A stretch of 64,000 nucleotides of DNA, from the NCBI RefSeq assembly GCF_963676325.1, contig NZ_OY781099.1:620001-684000 (forward strand), read 5' to 3'. A model generated the notes under the pieces. It saw nothing but the letters and a program-made list of their open reading frames with translations. It searched no databases and was not told the DNA's origin. A program made the position numbers and the translations under genes. Source of the DNA: an uncultured Bacteroides sp. GTDB lineage: Bacteria > Bacteroidota > Bacteroidia > Bacteroidales > Bacteroidaceae. Shown here one piece after another: positions 9,970-17,866 of the stretch; the stretch's first letter is position 1, and each line of letters opens with the position of its first letter.

Positions 9970-11709
9970 ATGAAATCTGAAAAATTGAAAAATATGAGAC
10001 TAAATAAATTAATCATGGTAGCTCTTGGAACACTGGCACTTGCTTCGTGTTCAGAGAATATGGACTACAATGAATATAATGTTTATGATAAAGATTATGT
10101 TACCAAGAACTTCACATACGTGGGTAACTTAATGACAGCTATATATCGTCAGGTAGACTATGACTTTGGTAACTACTCAGGAGCGATTTTAGGTTCAGCA
10201 TCTGATGAATCTGAATATGCTGTTAGTGGTAATTCTATCGAGGGTTTCTATAATGGTTCATGGAGTCCAACAAATGCAAAGAGTGCTATCTGGTCAGACA
10301 GCTACACAGGAATTGCCGATTGCAATCTTGTTTTGAAAGAATTCCAGGGACTTACTTTTGATGAACTTGTGTTGAATAGTGATTATGACCAACAAATGTA
10401 TCGCTATCATAACTATAAGCACGAAGCTCGTTTCTGGCGTGCATATTTCTATTTTAATCTTGTTCGCCAGTATGGCGCTGTGCCATTGGTAACTGAGAAT
10501 ATGACTACTGATGAGAAGAACGCAGCTTCCAGAACATCGGCAGATAGTATCTTTAATTACATCTTTACTGAATGTAATGATATTCAGGATTCTATAGTTA
10601 AGAATTATAGTGATTTAGGTTCAATGGCCTTAAATGAACAGGAGACAGGTAGAGCTAATAATCTGGCTGTGCTTGCACTCAAGGCACGTGCAGCTCTTTA
10701 TTGGGCAAGCCCTTTATTCAACACAAACAATGATAAGGAACGTTGGCATACGGCTGCTCTCTATAATAAACAACTGATTGACGCTTGTGAAGCACGAGGC
10801 ATGAAACTTGCTACTTCTTATGAAGCATTATGGTCAACAACCAATTGGAGTGATGCAGCTGTAACATCTGAGATCATTTTTGGCCGTCGTGCTGGTTCAA
10901 TCAGTACATTTGAAGGTTATAACTATCCTGTTGGTATTGAAGGAGGAAATGGTGGTAACTGCCCAACACAAACACTGGTCGATGCTTATGAAATGAAAAG
11001 TACCGGTCTTGGCATAAAAGAGACAGGTAGTGGTTATAATGAAAGCAATCCTTATACAGGACGTGACCCTCGTTTTGATGTTACCATTGCTAAGAACGGA
11101 GATTTAAAATGGCCATCAAGTAACGCTAATGCATTGCAGACATATTATGGTGGTTTAAATGCCGAACCGTTGACAGGTGGTACCCCTACAGGTTATTATC
11201 TTAAAAAGCATTGCCACTCTGCTATTAGTTTAGCATCAAGCAGTAAATATAAGGTTGATAATCATACATGGATTACATTCCGTCTTGGTGAGTTCTATTT
11301 GAATTATGCTGAAGCTGTATACAAATATTTAGGTACTCCTTATTCAGTAAGTGCTGAATTTCCAGTGTCTGCTGTAACTGCTGTCAATAAGATCCGTACT
11401 CGTGCCGGCATGCCTGTTTTCCCAACAACACTTACTCCCGATGCATTCTGGGCTAAGTATAAAAACGAACGTATGGTTGAGTTGGCGTTTGAAGGTCATC
11501 GCTTCTGGGATGTACGCCGCTGGAAAGAAGCTGATGCATACTTTAAGAGTATACAAGAGATGAAACTGACAAAGAATGCCGATGGTACAATTACATATAC
11601 ACGTAATACCGTCAGCCGTCAGTGGGATGATAAAATGTATTTGTTCCCTATACCTCAGACAGAATTGATGAAGAATAAAAATCTGACACAGAATCCTGGT
11701 TGGAATTAA
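9970..11709 (+). CDS. Second SusD/RagB-family lipoprotein
   Basis: A 579-residue surface lipoprotein, partner of the second SusC. The signal peptide ends in the lipobox LASC with cysteine 27. An alternative ATG at 9994 would give a shorter signal peptide of about 19 residues; both starts keep the lipobox. Family marks include EARFWRAYFYFNLVRQYGAVPL (about 155-175), FRLGEFYLNYAEAVYKYLG (about 437-455), NKIRTRAGMP, then NERMVELAFEGHRFWDVRRWK (about 497-517), and the C-terminal LFPIPQTELMKNKNL. It is the last gene of the operon, and a strong intrinsic terminator follows 22 bases after its stop. Confidence 0.93.
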   Translation: MKSEKLKNMRLNKLIMVALGTLALASCSENMDYNEYNVYDKDYVTKNFTYVGNLMTAIYRQVDYDFGNYSGAILGSASDESEYAVSGNSIEGFYNGSWSPTNAKSAIWSDSYTGIADCNLVLKEFQGLTFDELVLNSDYDQQMYRYHNYKHEARFWRAYFYFNLVRQYGAVPLVTENMTTDEKNAASRTSADSIFNYIFTECNDIQDSIVKNYSDLGSMALNEQETGRANNLAVLALKARAALYWASPLFNTNNDKERWHTAALYNKQLIDACEARGMKLATSYEALWSTTNWSDAAVTSEIIFGRRAGSISTFEGYNYPVGIEGGNGGNCPTQTLVDAYEMKSTGLGIKETGSGYNESNPYTGRDPRFDVTIAKNGDLKWPSSNANALQTYYGGLNAEPLTGGTPTGYYLKKHCHSAISLASSSKYKVDNHTWITFRLGEFYLNYAEAVYKYLGTPYSVSAEFPVSAVTAVNKIRTRAGMPVFPTTLTPDAFWAKYKNERMVELAFEGHRFWDVRRWKEADAYFKSIQEMKLTKNADGTITYTRNTVSRQWDDKMYLFPIPQTELMKNKNLTQNPGWN

Positions 11710-11730
11710 ATCAAGGATAACAATATAAAG

Positions 11731-11773
11731 TCAGGGCATCTCTACACTATGTAAGGATGCCCTGATTTTTTTT
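11731..11773 (+). terminator. Intrinsic terminator of the double susCD operon
   Basis: Perfect 10-bp stem TCAGGGCATC (11731-11740) with GATGCCCTGA (11756-11765), a 15-base loop, then eight T (11766-11773). Confidence 0.9.
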
Positions 11774-11944
11774 ATAGTCACAATGTGAAAAATGGTTTGT
11801 TTTGTACAAAATGCGAATAATTTTTATTGTTTTTCACAGACATATTGCTTCGAATGCTATTTTTTTTAATCGGTTTTTTCTTGATTTACAGGCTTTTTAT
11901 CACAAATATTTCCCAAAAAGTGATAGATTGATAATAATAATTTG

Positions 11945-11952
11945 TATTTTTG
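11945..11952 (+). promoter_or_regulatory. -7 box of the threonine operon promoter
   Basis: TATTTTTG matches TAnnTTTG, and transcription should begin near 11958. The -33 side is weak. A transcript from here has a leader of about 210 bases, with the leader-peptide ATG about 25 bases from its 5' end. Two palindromes lie upstream, TCACAATGTGA (11778-11788) and TTTTGTACAAAA (11800-11811). Confidence 0.65.
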
Positions 11953-11983
11953 CACCACTTATCAATTAAGATAGAAACAAATA

Positions 11984-12046
11984 ATGGCAAAATACTATCC
12001 ACATACCATGTCAATGTCCATGTGCACCACAACCCTTTGGGGTTAA
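11984..12046 (+). CDS. Threonine-operon leader peptide (Thr/Met-rich)
   Basis: A 20-codon open frame with stop TAA at 12044-12046, placed between the promoter and thrA. It holds four Thr codons (one at 12005, then three in a row at 12026-12034), four Met codons including the start, and one Cys codon just before the three Thr. Thr, Met and (through sulfur transfer) Cys are all linked to the homoserine branch fed by the gene downstream, which is what an amino-acid-sensing leader would be expected to use. Ribosome stalling at scarce Thr-tRNA would reshape the RNA structures described for 11994-12092. No similarity to enterobacterial ThrL is claimed; the case is composition, place and distance to the promoter. 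Confidence 0.75.
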   Translation: MAKYYPHTMSMSMCTTTLWG

Positions 12047-12092
12047 GGATAGTTTTGTGTTTCTACGTGAATCACGCTTACAAACGGTAAGC
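11994..12092 (+). promoter_or_regulatory. Threonine-operon leader RNA structures
   Basis: Possible pairings: ACTATCC (11994-12000) with GGATAGT (12047-12053), enclosing CACAT/ATGTG (12000-12004/12020-12024) and the hairpin AACCC-TTTG-GGGTT (12031-12044). An alternative is CACAA (12028-12032) with TTGTG (12055-12059). Downstream are CGTG-AAT-CACG (12066-12076) and GCTTAC/GTAAGC (12076-12081/12087-12092). No U-rich terminator follows, so control may act on translation or through Rho rather than intrinsic termination. The remaining leader (12093-12168) shows no clear element. Confidence 0.45.
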
Positions 12093-12168
12093 ATCAATCA
12101 ATTCTTTATTATTTAGTTCATTCATTCAACTTGTGCCTTGCGAGGTGTGGGTTCCTAAAATTATAAAC

Positions 12169-14607
12169 ATGAAAGTAATGAAATTCGGCGGAACATCCGT
12201 AGGTTCCGTGAACAGCATTTTAAATGTTAAAAAAATAGTTGAGGCTTCTGAAGAGCCGGTCATCGTTGTAGTTTCTGCATTGGGAGGCATTACAGATCAA
12301 CTGATAAATACCTCTAAGATTGCTGCTGCCGGTGATGCATCTTACGAAAAAGATTTTCGTGAAATAGTGCTTCGCCATGTCAACATGGTTAAAGAAGTAA
12401 TTCCTACAGGCGAAAAGCAACTAACTGTTCAGAAACAAATCAGAGCACTTCTTGACGAACTGAAAGACATCTTCCAGGGAATTTGTCTGATAAAAGACCT
12501 CTCAGCAAAAACTGCCGATACTATTGTAAGTTATGGTGAAAGATTATCATCCATTATAGTAGCTGCGCTGATAGACGGAGCAAAATGGTTCGATTCACGA
12601 AAACTGATAAAGACAGAATTCAAGCACGGTAAGCATAACCTGGATAAGGAACTGACGAATGAACTGATAAAAGAGGCATTCAGGGAAATACCTCGTGTCT
12701 CTCTGATGGGTGGATTTATCTCTTCCGATAAAGTGAGCGGAGATGTTACAAACTTAGGCCGGGGAGGATCAGATTATACAGCTGCGATTCTGGCTGCTGC
12801 TCTTGATGCTTCAATACTTGAAATATGGACAGACGTAGATGGCTTTATGACTGCCGACCCGAGAGTGATCTCTACTGCTTATCCTATTAGTGAACTAAGT
12901 TATGTGGAAGCTATGGAGTTATGCAACTTTGGTGCAAAGGTAGTTTACCCTCCTACAATCTATCCTGTCTGTCACAAGAATATTCCTATTGTTATAAAGA
13001 ATACATTTAACCCTGCTGCACCGGGCACCATGATTGTTCAGGACAAATCAGTATCTGGTGGAAAAGCCATTAAAGGTATTTCTTCCATTAATGATACCAG
13101 CCTTATTACTGTAACAGGTCTGGGCATGGTAGGAGTTATCGGCGTTAATTACCGTATCTTCAAAGCATTGGCAAAGGGTGGCATCAGTGTATTTATGGTT
13201 TCTCAGGCATCTTCGGAGAACAACACTTCCATTGGTGTAAGAACTGCTGATGCAGAACTGGCATGCGAAGTGCTTAATGAAGAGTTTGCCAAGGAGATAG
13301 AAATGGGTGAGATTAGCTGTATAACAGCAGAGAATGACTTGGCTACAGTGGCTGTTGTAGGAGAAAACATGAAACACACTCCAGGTATTGCCGGTAAGCT
13401 GTTTGGTACTCTGGGACGCAATGGTATTAACGTAATTGCTTGTGCACAGGGAGCTTCCGAGACTAACATCTCATTTGTAATTGATGCCAGATCATTACGT
13501 AAAACATTAAATGTAATTCACGACTCCTTTTTCCTATCTGAATACCAGGTGCTGAACCTTTTTATCAGCGGTATTGGTACAGTAGGTGGAAGTCTTATTG
13601 AACAGATTCGTTGTCAGCAACAAAACCTGATGCAGCAAAACGGACTGAAGCTTAATGTAGTAGGTATTGCAAATAGTAAACGGGCTCTTTTTTGCCGCGC
13701 AGGAATTGATCTTAGCAAATTCAGAGAAGAGCTAAAAGATAAAGGAATCCCCAATTCTCCTGAAGTATTCAGAGATGAAGTAATTGGAATGAACATATTC
13801 AACTCTGTTTTTGTGGATTGTACCGCAAGTGCAGATGTTGCTTCTATTTACAAGGAACTGCTTTCACATAATATTTCAGTGGTAGCTGCCAATAAAATTG
13901 CAGCATCATCTAAATATGAAGATTATGCTGAATTGAAACAGATTGCCCGTCACCGTGGAGTGAAGTTCTTGTTTGAAACAAACGTAGGTGCAGGTCTGCC
14001 CATTATCAACACTATCAATGATTTGATAAACAGTGGTGATAAGATTCTGAAGATTGAAGCTGTTCTCTCGGGTACTTTGAACTATATCTTTAATAAGATC
14101 AGTGCTGATATTCCTTTTAGCCACACTATTAAGATGGCTCAGGAAGAGGGCTATTCAGAACCAGATCCCCGTATCGACCTCAGCGGTAAGGATGTAATCC
14201 GCAAACTGGTGATTTTGGCTCGTGAAGCCGGATATAAGATTGATCAGGAAGATGTGGCGAAGAACCTTTTTATTCCTGATGAGTTCTTTAAAGGCAGTCT
14301 GGAAGATTTCTGGGGAAAAGTACCTTCTCTCGATGCAGACTTTGAAGCTAGAAGAAAAGTCTTGGAAAGCGAAAAAAAACACTGGAGATTTGTTGCTACC
14401 TTCGAGGAAGGTAAAGCATCTGTGGGATTGCAGGAGGTAGATTCTCATCATCCGTTCTACGGACTTGAGGGAAGCAATAATATTATTCTGCTCACAACGG
14501 AACGTTACCGTGAGTATCCAATGATGATTCAGGGATATGGAGCCGGAGCAGGGGTTACTGCAGCAGGAGTTTTCGCAGATATTATGAGTATCGTTAATAT
14601 TCGATAA
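12169..14607 (+). CDS. thrA: Bifunctional aspartokinase / homoserine dehydrogenase
   Basis: An 812-residue fusion catalysing the first and third steps of the aspartate pathway. The aspartokinase part begins with KFGGTSVGS (5-13) and includes LGRGGSDYTAAILAAAL (about 200). Two ACT-type regulatory segments follow (about 305-455, with VTGLGMVGVIG and ACAQGASETNISF). Homoserine dehydrogenase starts with the NADP-binding FISGIGTVGGSL near 463, then VAANKIAASS and VLSGTLNYIFN, and ends near residue 810. The ATG at 12169 is preferred over an in-frame GTG at 12133 because aspartokinases begin within a few residues of KFGGTS. It is the first structural gene of a tight operon, with the next ATG 2 bases after its stop. 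Confidence 0.96.
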   Translation: MKVMKFGGTSVGSVNSILNVKKIVEASEEPVIVVVSALGGITDQLINTSKIAAAGDASYEKDFREIVLRHVNMVKEVIPTGEKQLTVQKQIRALLDELKDIFQGICLIKDLSAKTADTIVSYGERLSSIIVAALIDGAKWFDSRKLIKTEFKHGKHNLDKELTNELIKEAFREIPRVSLMGGFISSDKVSGDVTNLGRGGSDYTAAILAAALDASILEIWTDVDGFMTADPRVISTAYPISELSYVEAMELCNFGAKVVYPPTIYPVCHKNIPIVIKNTFNPAAPGTMIVQDKSVSGGKAIKGISSINDTSLITVTGLGMVGVIGVNYRIFKALAKGGISVFMVSQASSENNTSIGVRTADAELACEVLNEEFAKEIEMGEISCITAENDLATVAVVGENMKHTPGIAGKLFGTLGRNGINVIACAQGASETNISFVIDARSLRKTLNVIHDSFFLSEYQVLNLFISGIGTVGGSLIEQIRCQQQNLMQQNGLKLNVVGIANSKRALFCRAGIDLSKFREELKDKGIPNSPEVFRDEVIGMNIFNSVFVDCTASADVASIYKELLSHNISVVAANKIAASSKYEDYAELKQIARHRGVKFLFETNVGAGLPIINTINDLINSGDKILKIEAVLSGTLNYIFNKISADIPFSHTIKMAQEEGYSEPDPRIDLSGKDVIRKLVILAREAGYKIDQEDVAKNLFIPDEFFKGSLEDFWGKVPSLDADFEARRKVLESEKKHWRFVATFEEGKASVGLQEVDSHHPFYGLEGSNNIILLTTERYREYPMMIQGYGAGAGVTAAGVFADIMSIVNIR

Positions 14608-14609
14608 CT

Positions 14610-15833
14610 ATGAAACATATAATAATATTGGGTGATGGTATGGCCGACTGGCCAGTCAAGTCACTACAAAACAAGACGCTTTTGCAATATGCTAAGACGC
14701 CTTACATGGATTTACTAGCAAAGATGGGCAAAACCGGACAATTGATTACTGTTGCTCCGGGTTTTCATCCCGGAAGCGAGGTGGCAAACATGTCCGTTCT
14801 TGGTTATAACCTGCCACAAGTATACGAAGGTCGCGGCCCACTGGAAGCTGCAAGCATAGGAGTGGAGCTGGAACCCGGAGAAATGGCCATACGATGCAAC
14901 CTGATTTGTGTTGAAGGAGAGATTTTAAAGAATCACTCTTCCGGCCATATATCCACTGAAGACGCAGATGTGCTCATTAAATTTCTGCAAGAGAAGTTGG
15001 GCAGTGATCGTGTAACCTTTCATACCGGAGTGGCATACCGTCACTTACTGGTTATCAAAGGAGGAAATAAAAACATTGAGTGTACGCCACCTCATGACGT
15101 ACCGCTCCATCCGTTTCGTCCGTTACTGGTAAAGGCTACAGTGCCCGAAGCTCAGGAAACAGCGGACTTGATAAATGATTTAATATTAAAATCGCAGGAG
15201 TTACTCAAGGATCATCCACTAAACTTGAAGCGTGTGGCTGAGGGCAAAGATCCGGCAAACAGCATCTGGCCATGGTCTCCGGGCTATCGTCCAAAGATGG
15301 AAACTATTGCACAGACCTTCCCTTTCATCAAGAAAGGAGCTGTTATCTCAGCGGTCGACTTAATAAACGGAATTGGTTACTACGCTGGTCTTCGCCGTAT
15401 TCCGGTGGAAGGTGCAACCGGACTCTATGATACCAATTATGAGAATAAAGTTGCAGCAGCACTCGAAGCTCTTCGTACAGATGATTTTGTTTACCTCCAC
15501 ATTGAGGCAAGCGATGAGGCCGGACACGAGGGAGATGTGGATTTGAAACTGAAAACCATTGAGTATCTGGATTCCCGTGCGGTAGGTCCTATTTATGAAG
15601 CAGTAAAGAACTGGGATGAACCGGTTGCCATTGCTGTGCTTCCCGATCATCCAACGCCATGTGAACTGCGTACACACACTTCAGACCCTGTGCCGTTCCT
15701 TATTTATTACCCCGGCATTGAAGCAGATTCCGTGCAGACTTTCGATGAATTTTCAGTGAAAGAGGGAGTATATGGCATATTAAAAGAAAATGAGTTCATT
15801 AATGCATTCTTGAACGATGAAAAAAAACGATAA
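14610..15833 (+). CDS. apgM: ApgM-family phosphoglycerate mutase-like protein, probable homoserine kinase
   Basis: A 407-residue alkaline-phosphatase-fold protein of the archaeal-type cofactor-independent phosphoglycerate mutase family. The first metal site is in ILGDGMADWP (5-14); later metal-site and family motifs include GSEVANMSVLGY (about 50), LHIEASDEAGHEGD (about 295) and VLPDHPTPCELRTHT (about 342). It sits between thrA and thrC, exactly where the missing homoserine kinase step belongs, and no GHMP-type thrB is visible. From memory, a Bacteroides member of this family has been shown by mutant fitness work to supply homoserine kinase activity. Family membership is firm; the reaction here is inferred from context. 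Confidence 0.9.
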   Translation: MKHIIILGDGMADWPVKSLQNKTLLQYAKTPYMDLLAKMGKTGQLITVAPGFHPGSEVANMSVLGYNLPQVYEGRGPLEAASIGVELEPGEMAIRCNLICVEGEILKNHSSGHISTEDADVLIKFLQEKLGSDRVTFHTGVAYRHLLVIKGGNKNIECTPPHDVPLHPFRPLLVKATVPEAQETADLINDLILKSQELLKDHPLNLKRVAEGKDPANSIWPWSPGYRPKMETIAQTFPFIKKGAVISAVDLINGIGYYAGLRRIPVEGATGLYDTNYENKVAAALEALRTDDFVYLHIEASDEAGHEGDVDLKLKTIEYLDSRAVGPIYEAVKNWDEPVAIAVLPDHPTPCELRTHTSDPVPFLIYYPGIEADSVQTFDEFSVKEGVYGILKENEFINAFLNDEKKR

Positions 15834-15837
15834 AATA

Positions 15838-17139
15838 ATGAAATATTACAGTACCAATAAGCAGGCACCTATTGCAGATTTGCAGGAAGCAGTGGTGAAG
15901 GGACTGGCCTCCGATAAAGGACTTTTTATGCCCGAATCTATCAAGCCACTTCCAAAGGAATTTTTTGATCAGATTGAGACCATGAGTTTTCAGGAAATAT
16001 CTTACCGTGTGGCAGATGCCTTCTTCGGTGAAGATATTCCGGCCGAAACATTGAAACAAATCGTGTATGATACACTGAACTTTGATGTTCCATTGGTAAA
16101 GGTAACAGAAGATATTTACTCTTTAGAGCTGTTTCATGGTCCAACATTGGCATTTAAGGATGTAGGTGGTCGCTTCATGGCTCGTCTGCTGGGCTATTTC
16201 ATCAAGAAACAAGGTCAGAAGAACGTAAACGTATTGGTAGCCACTTCTGGTGATACAGGAAGTGCCGTGGCCAATGGTTTTCTGGGTGTGGAAGGAATCC
16301 ATGTGTATGTACTTTATCCAAAAGGAAAAGTAAGCGAAATACAGGAAAAACAGTTCACCACTCTGGGACAAAACATCACAGCTCTCGAAGTTGATGGCAC
16401 GTTCGACGATTGTCAGGCACTGGTAAAATCAGCCTTTATGGATAAGGAGCTGAATGCGCATCTTTCCCTGACCTCGGCCAATTCAATCAATGTGGCACGC
16501 TTTCTGCCTCAGTCCTTCTATTACTTCTATGCTTATGCACAGTTGAAGAAACTAGGCAAGGCAGGCAATGCAGTGTTCTGCGTACCAAGCGGTAACTTTG
16601 GTAACATCACAGCCGGATTGTTTGGCAAACGTATGGGATTACCTATCTCTCGTTTCATAGCTTCCAATAACAAGAATGACATCTTCTACCAATACCTGAA
16701 AACAGGCAAATATACACCGCAACCTTCAGTAGCAACCATTGCCAACGCTATGGATGTGGGCGATCCAAGTAACTTTGCCCGTGTGCTCGATCTTTACGGA
16801 GGAAGTCATGAAGCAATCATAAAGGAAATAAGCGGAGCTACTTATACCGACGAGCAAATAAGTGAGACAGTGCAGTGGGTTTACAACAAAACTCATTACT
16901 TGCTCGATCCTCACGGAGCTTGCGGATACCGTGCCCTTTCCGAGCACCTGAAACCAGGTGAAACAGGAGTATTCCTTGAAACAGCTCATCCTGCAAAATT
17001 CCTTGAAACAGTAGAAAAGATAATAGGAGAGAAGGTAGACATTCCAGCCAAGCTGCAAGCCTTTATGCATGGTGAGAAGAAAACCGTATTGATGGAGAAA
17101 GACTTTGCTGCATTCAAGCAGTATCTAATGAACGTATAA
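15838..17139 (+). CDS. thrC: Threonine synthase
   Basis: A 433-residue PLP enzyme converting O-phosphohomoserine to threonine. The PLP lysine is in FHGPTLAFKDVGGRF (about 97-111), followed by VLVATSGDTGSAVANGF (phosphate-binding loop, about 132-148) and later FCVPSGNFGNITAGL. The C-terminal DPHGACGYRAL and FLETAHPAKF are typical of the long (type I) threonine synthases. The ATG at 15838 is chosen because it starts the family N-terminus MKYYSTN and lies 4 bases after the apgM stop; an in-frame ATG at 15817 would overlap apgM by 17 bases. It is the last gene of the threonine operon. Confidence 0.95.
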   Translation: MKYYSTNKQAPIADLQEAVVKGLASDKGLFMPESIKPLPKEFFDQIETMSFQEISYRVADAFFGEDIPAETLKQIVYDTLNFDVPLVKVTEDIYSLELFHGPTLAFKDVGGRFMARLLGYFIKKQGQKNVNVLVATSGDTGSAVANGFLGVEGIHVYVLYPKGKVSEIQEKQFTTLGQNITALEVDGTFDDCQALVKSAFMDKELNAHLSLTSANSINVARFLPQSFYYFYAYAQLKKLGKAGNAVFCVPSGNFGNITAGLFGKRMGLPISRFIASNNKNDIFYQYLKTGKYTPQPSVATIANAMDVGDPSNFARVLDLYGGSHEAIIKEISGATYTDEQISETVQWVYNKTHYLLDPHGACGYRALSEHLKPGETGVFLETAHPAKFLETVEKIIGEKVDIPAKLQAFMHGEKKTVLMEKDFAAFKQYLMNV

Positions 17140-17179
17140 CCGGAAACTAATCATTTCATAAGGTTAAACCTCTCCAAAC

Positions 17180-17232
17180 ATGTACAAGATTGCGGGTAAA
17201 TATGTACAAGTTTACATCCAATCATGTACATG
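17180..17232. repeat. Three-copy word array, 22-bp period (ATGTACAAG)
   Basis: ATGTACAAG occurs at 17180 and 17202 and ATGTACATG at 17224, exactly 22 bases apart, with unrelated spacer sequence. The third copy is followed by TTTTTT and could also act as the threonine operon terminator, although the stem is short. The 727-base gap (17140-17866) has no credible gene; besides this array it holds the two palindromes at 17442 and 17635. Confidence 0.75.
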
Positions 17233-17441
17233 TTTTTTGTATCCTCTCGCCTTTGGTTCCCTAATCTTACACTTCGCTTTCATTAACCCTATTACGGCTG
17301 TTGTTTAATGTCTCTGACACTGTTTTCTATAGACTCCTTTACGTTTTACCTCTGATAATGGTTGACTTTTTCTTCCTGATTTGTTTGTCTTGCTAAGTTG
17401 TAGAAAATATTGCATCTGATAATCAGGCTGTTATATTTTGC

Positions 17442-17580
17442 GTGGTGTAGATGGTGTACTAAAAAAGCTCTTTTTTCATTCTGGAAAATATAAATTTGAA
17501 AATTCCGCATTTTGCGAAATTTTTGTTTTTCTATTTCTGAAAGCTTAAAAAACTCTTTTTTAGTACACCATGTACACCAC
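17442..17580. repeat. Long imperfect palindrome A
   Basis: GTGGTGTAGATGGTGTACT followed by AAAAAAG (17442-17467) is matched by its reverse complement at 17555-17580 with one mismatch. Each arm is itself a doubled word (GGTGTAnAT, GGTGTACT; 9-bp step). The interior of about 87 bases is also roughly self-complementary around ATTCCGCATTTTGCGAAAT near 17502-17520. Its layout matches palindrome B. Confidence 0.8.
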
Positions 17581-17634
17581 TTTTGTAGTTATGTGTTTTG
17601 TAATATGCTGATTATTAATTAAATATATTTTGGT

Positions 17635-17773
17635 AGGTGTCAGAGGTGTCAGTAAAATAACACTTTTTTCGTTCTGAGAAATTAAATTCTGATAATTCCG
17701 CAATTTGCAGAATTCTTGAAATTTATTTTCTGGAATGGCGAAATAGGCTTTTTTACTGACACCTCTGACACCT
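17635..17773. repeat. Long palindrome B, related to A
   Basis: A perfect 23-bp inverted repeat: AGGTGTCAGAGGTGTCAGT plus AAAA (17635-17657) against 17751-17773. The arm again doubles a 9-bp word (GGTGTCAGA, GGTGTCAGT). The interior has TTTTTTCGTTCTGAGAAAT and the centre ATTCCGCAATTTGCAGAAT, both nearly the same as in palindrome A, so A and B look like diverged copies of one element type about 139 bp long. Palindrome B ends about 90 bases downstream of the stop of the leftward SusC gene. Confidence 0.8.
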
Positions 17774-17866
17774 GATGATTTTTATTTGTCTTATTTATAG
17801 TGGTTTATAGAAATAGGGGAATACAGATGTTGTGATTGGTTCAGAATTTTTCATAATCTACTTCTA

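Noticed and set aside
11778..11788. TCACAATGTGA as a CRP-type operator before the threonine operon
   Set aside because: The half-site order and spacing differ from TGTGA-N6-TCACA and Bacteroidetes lack classical CRP-cAMP control, so it is only mentioned as a palindrome.
12133..12168. GTG start at 12133 giving thrA twelve extra residues
   Set aside because: Aspartokinases begin just before KFGGTS, and the ATG at 12169 fits; the extra residues show no family match.
17224..17237. CATGTACATG followed by TTTTTT as a firm terminator of the threonine operon
   Set aside because: The palindrome has no room for a loop and the stem is weak; it is listed only as a word copy that might contribute.
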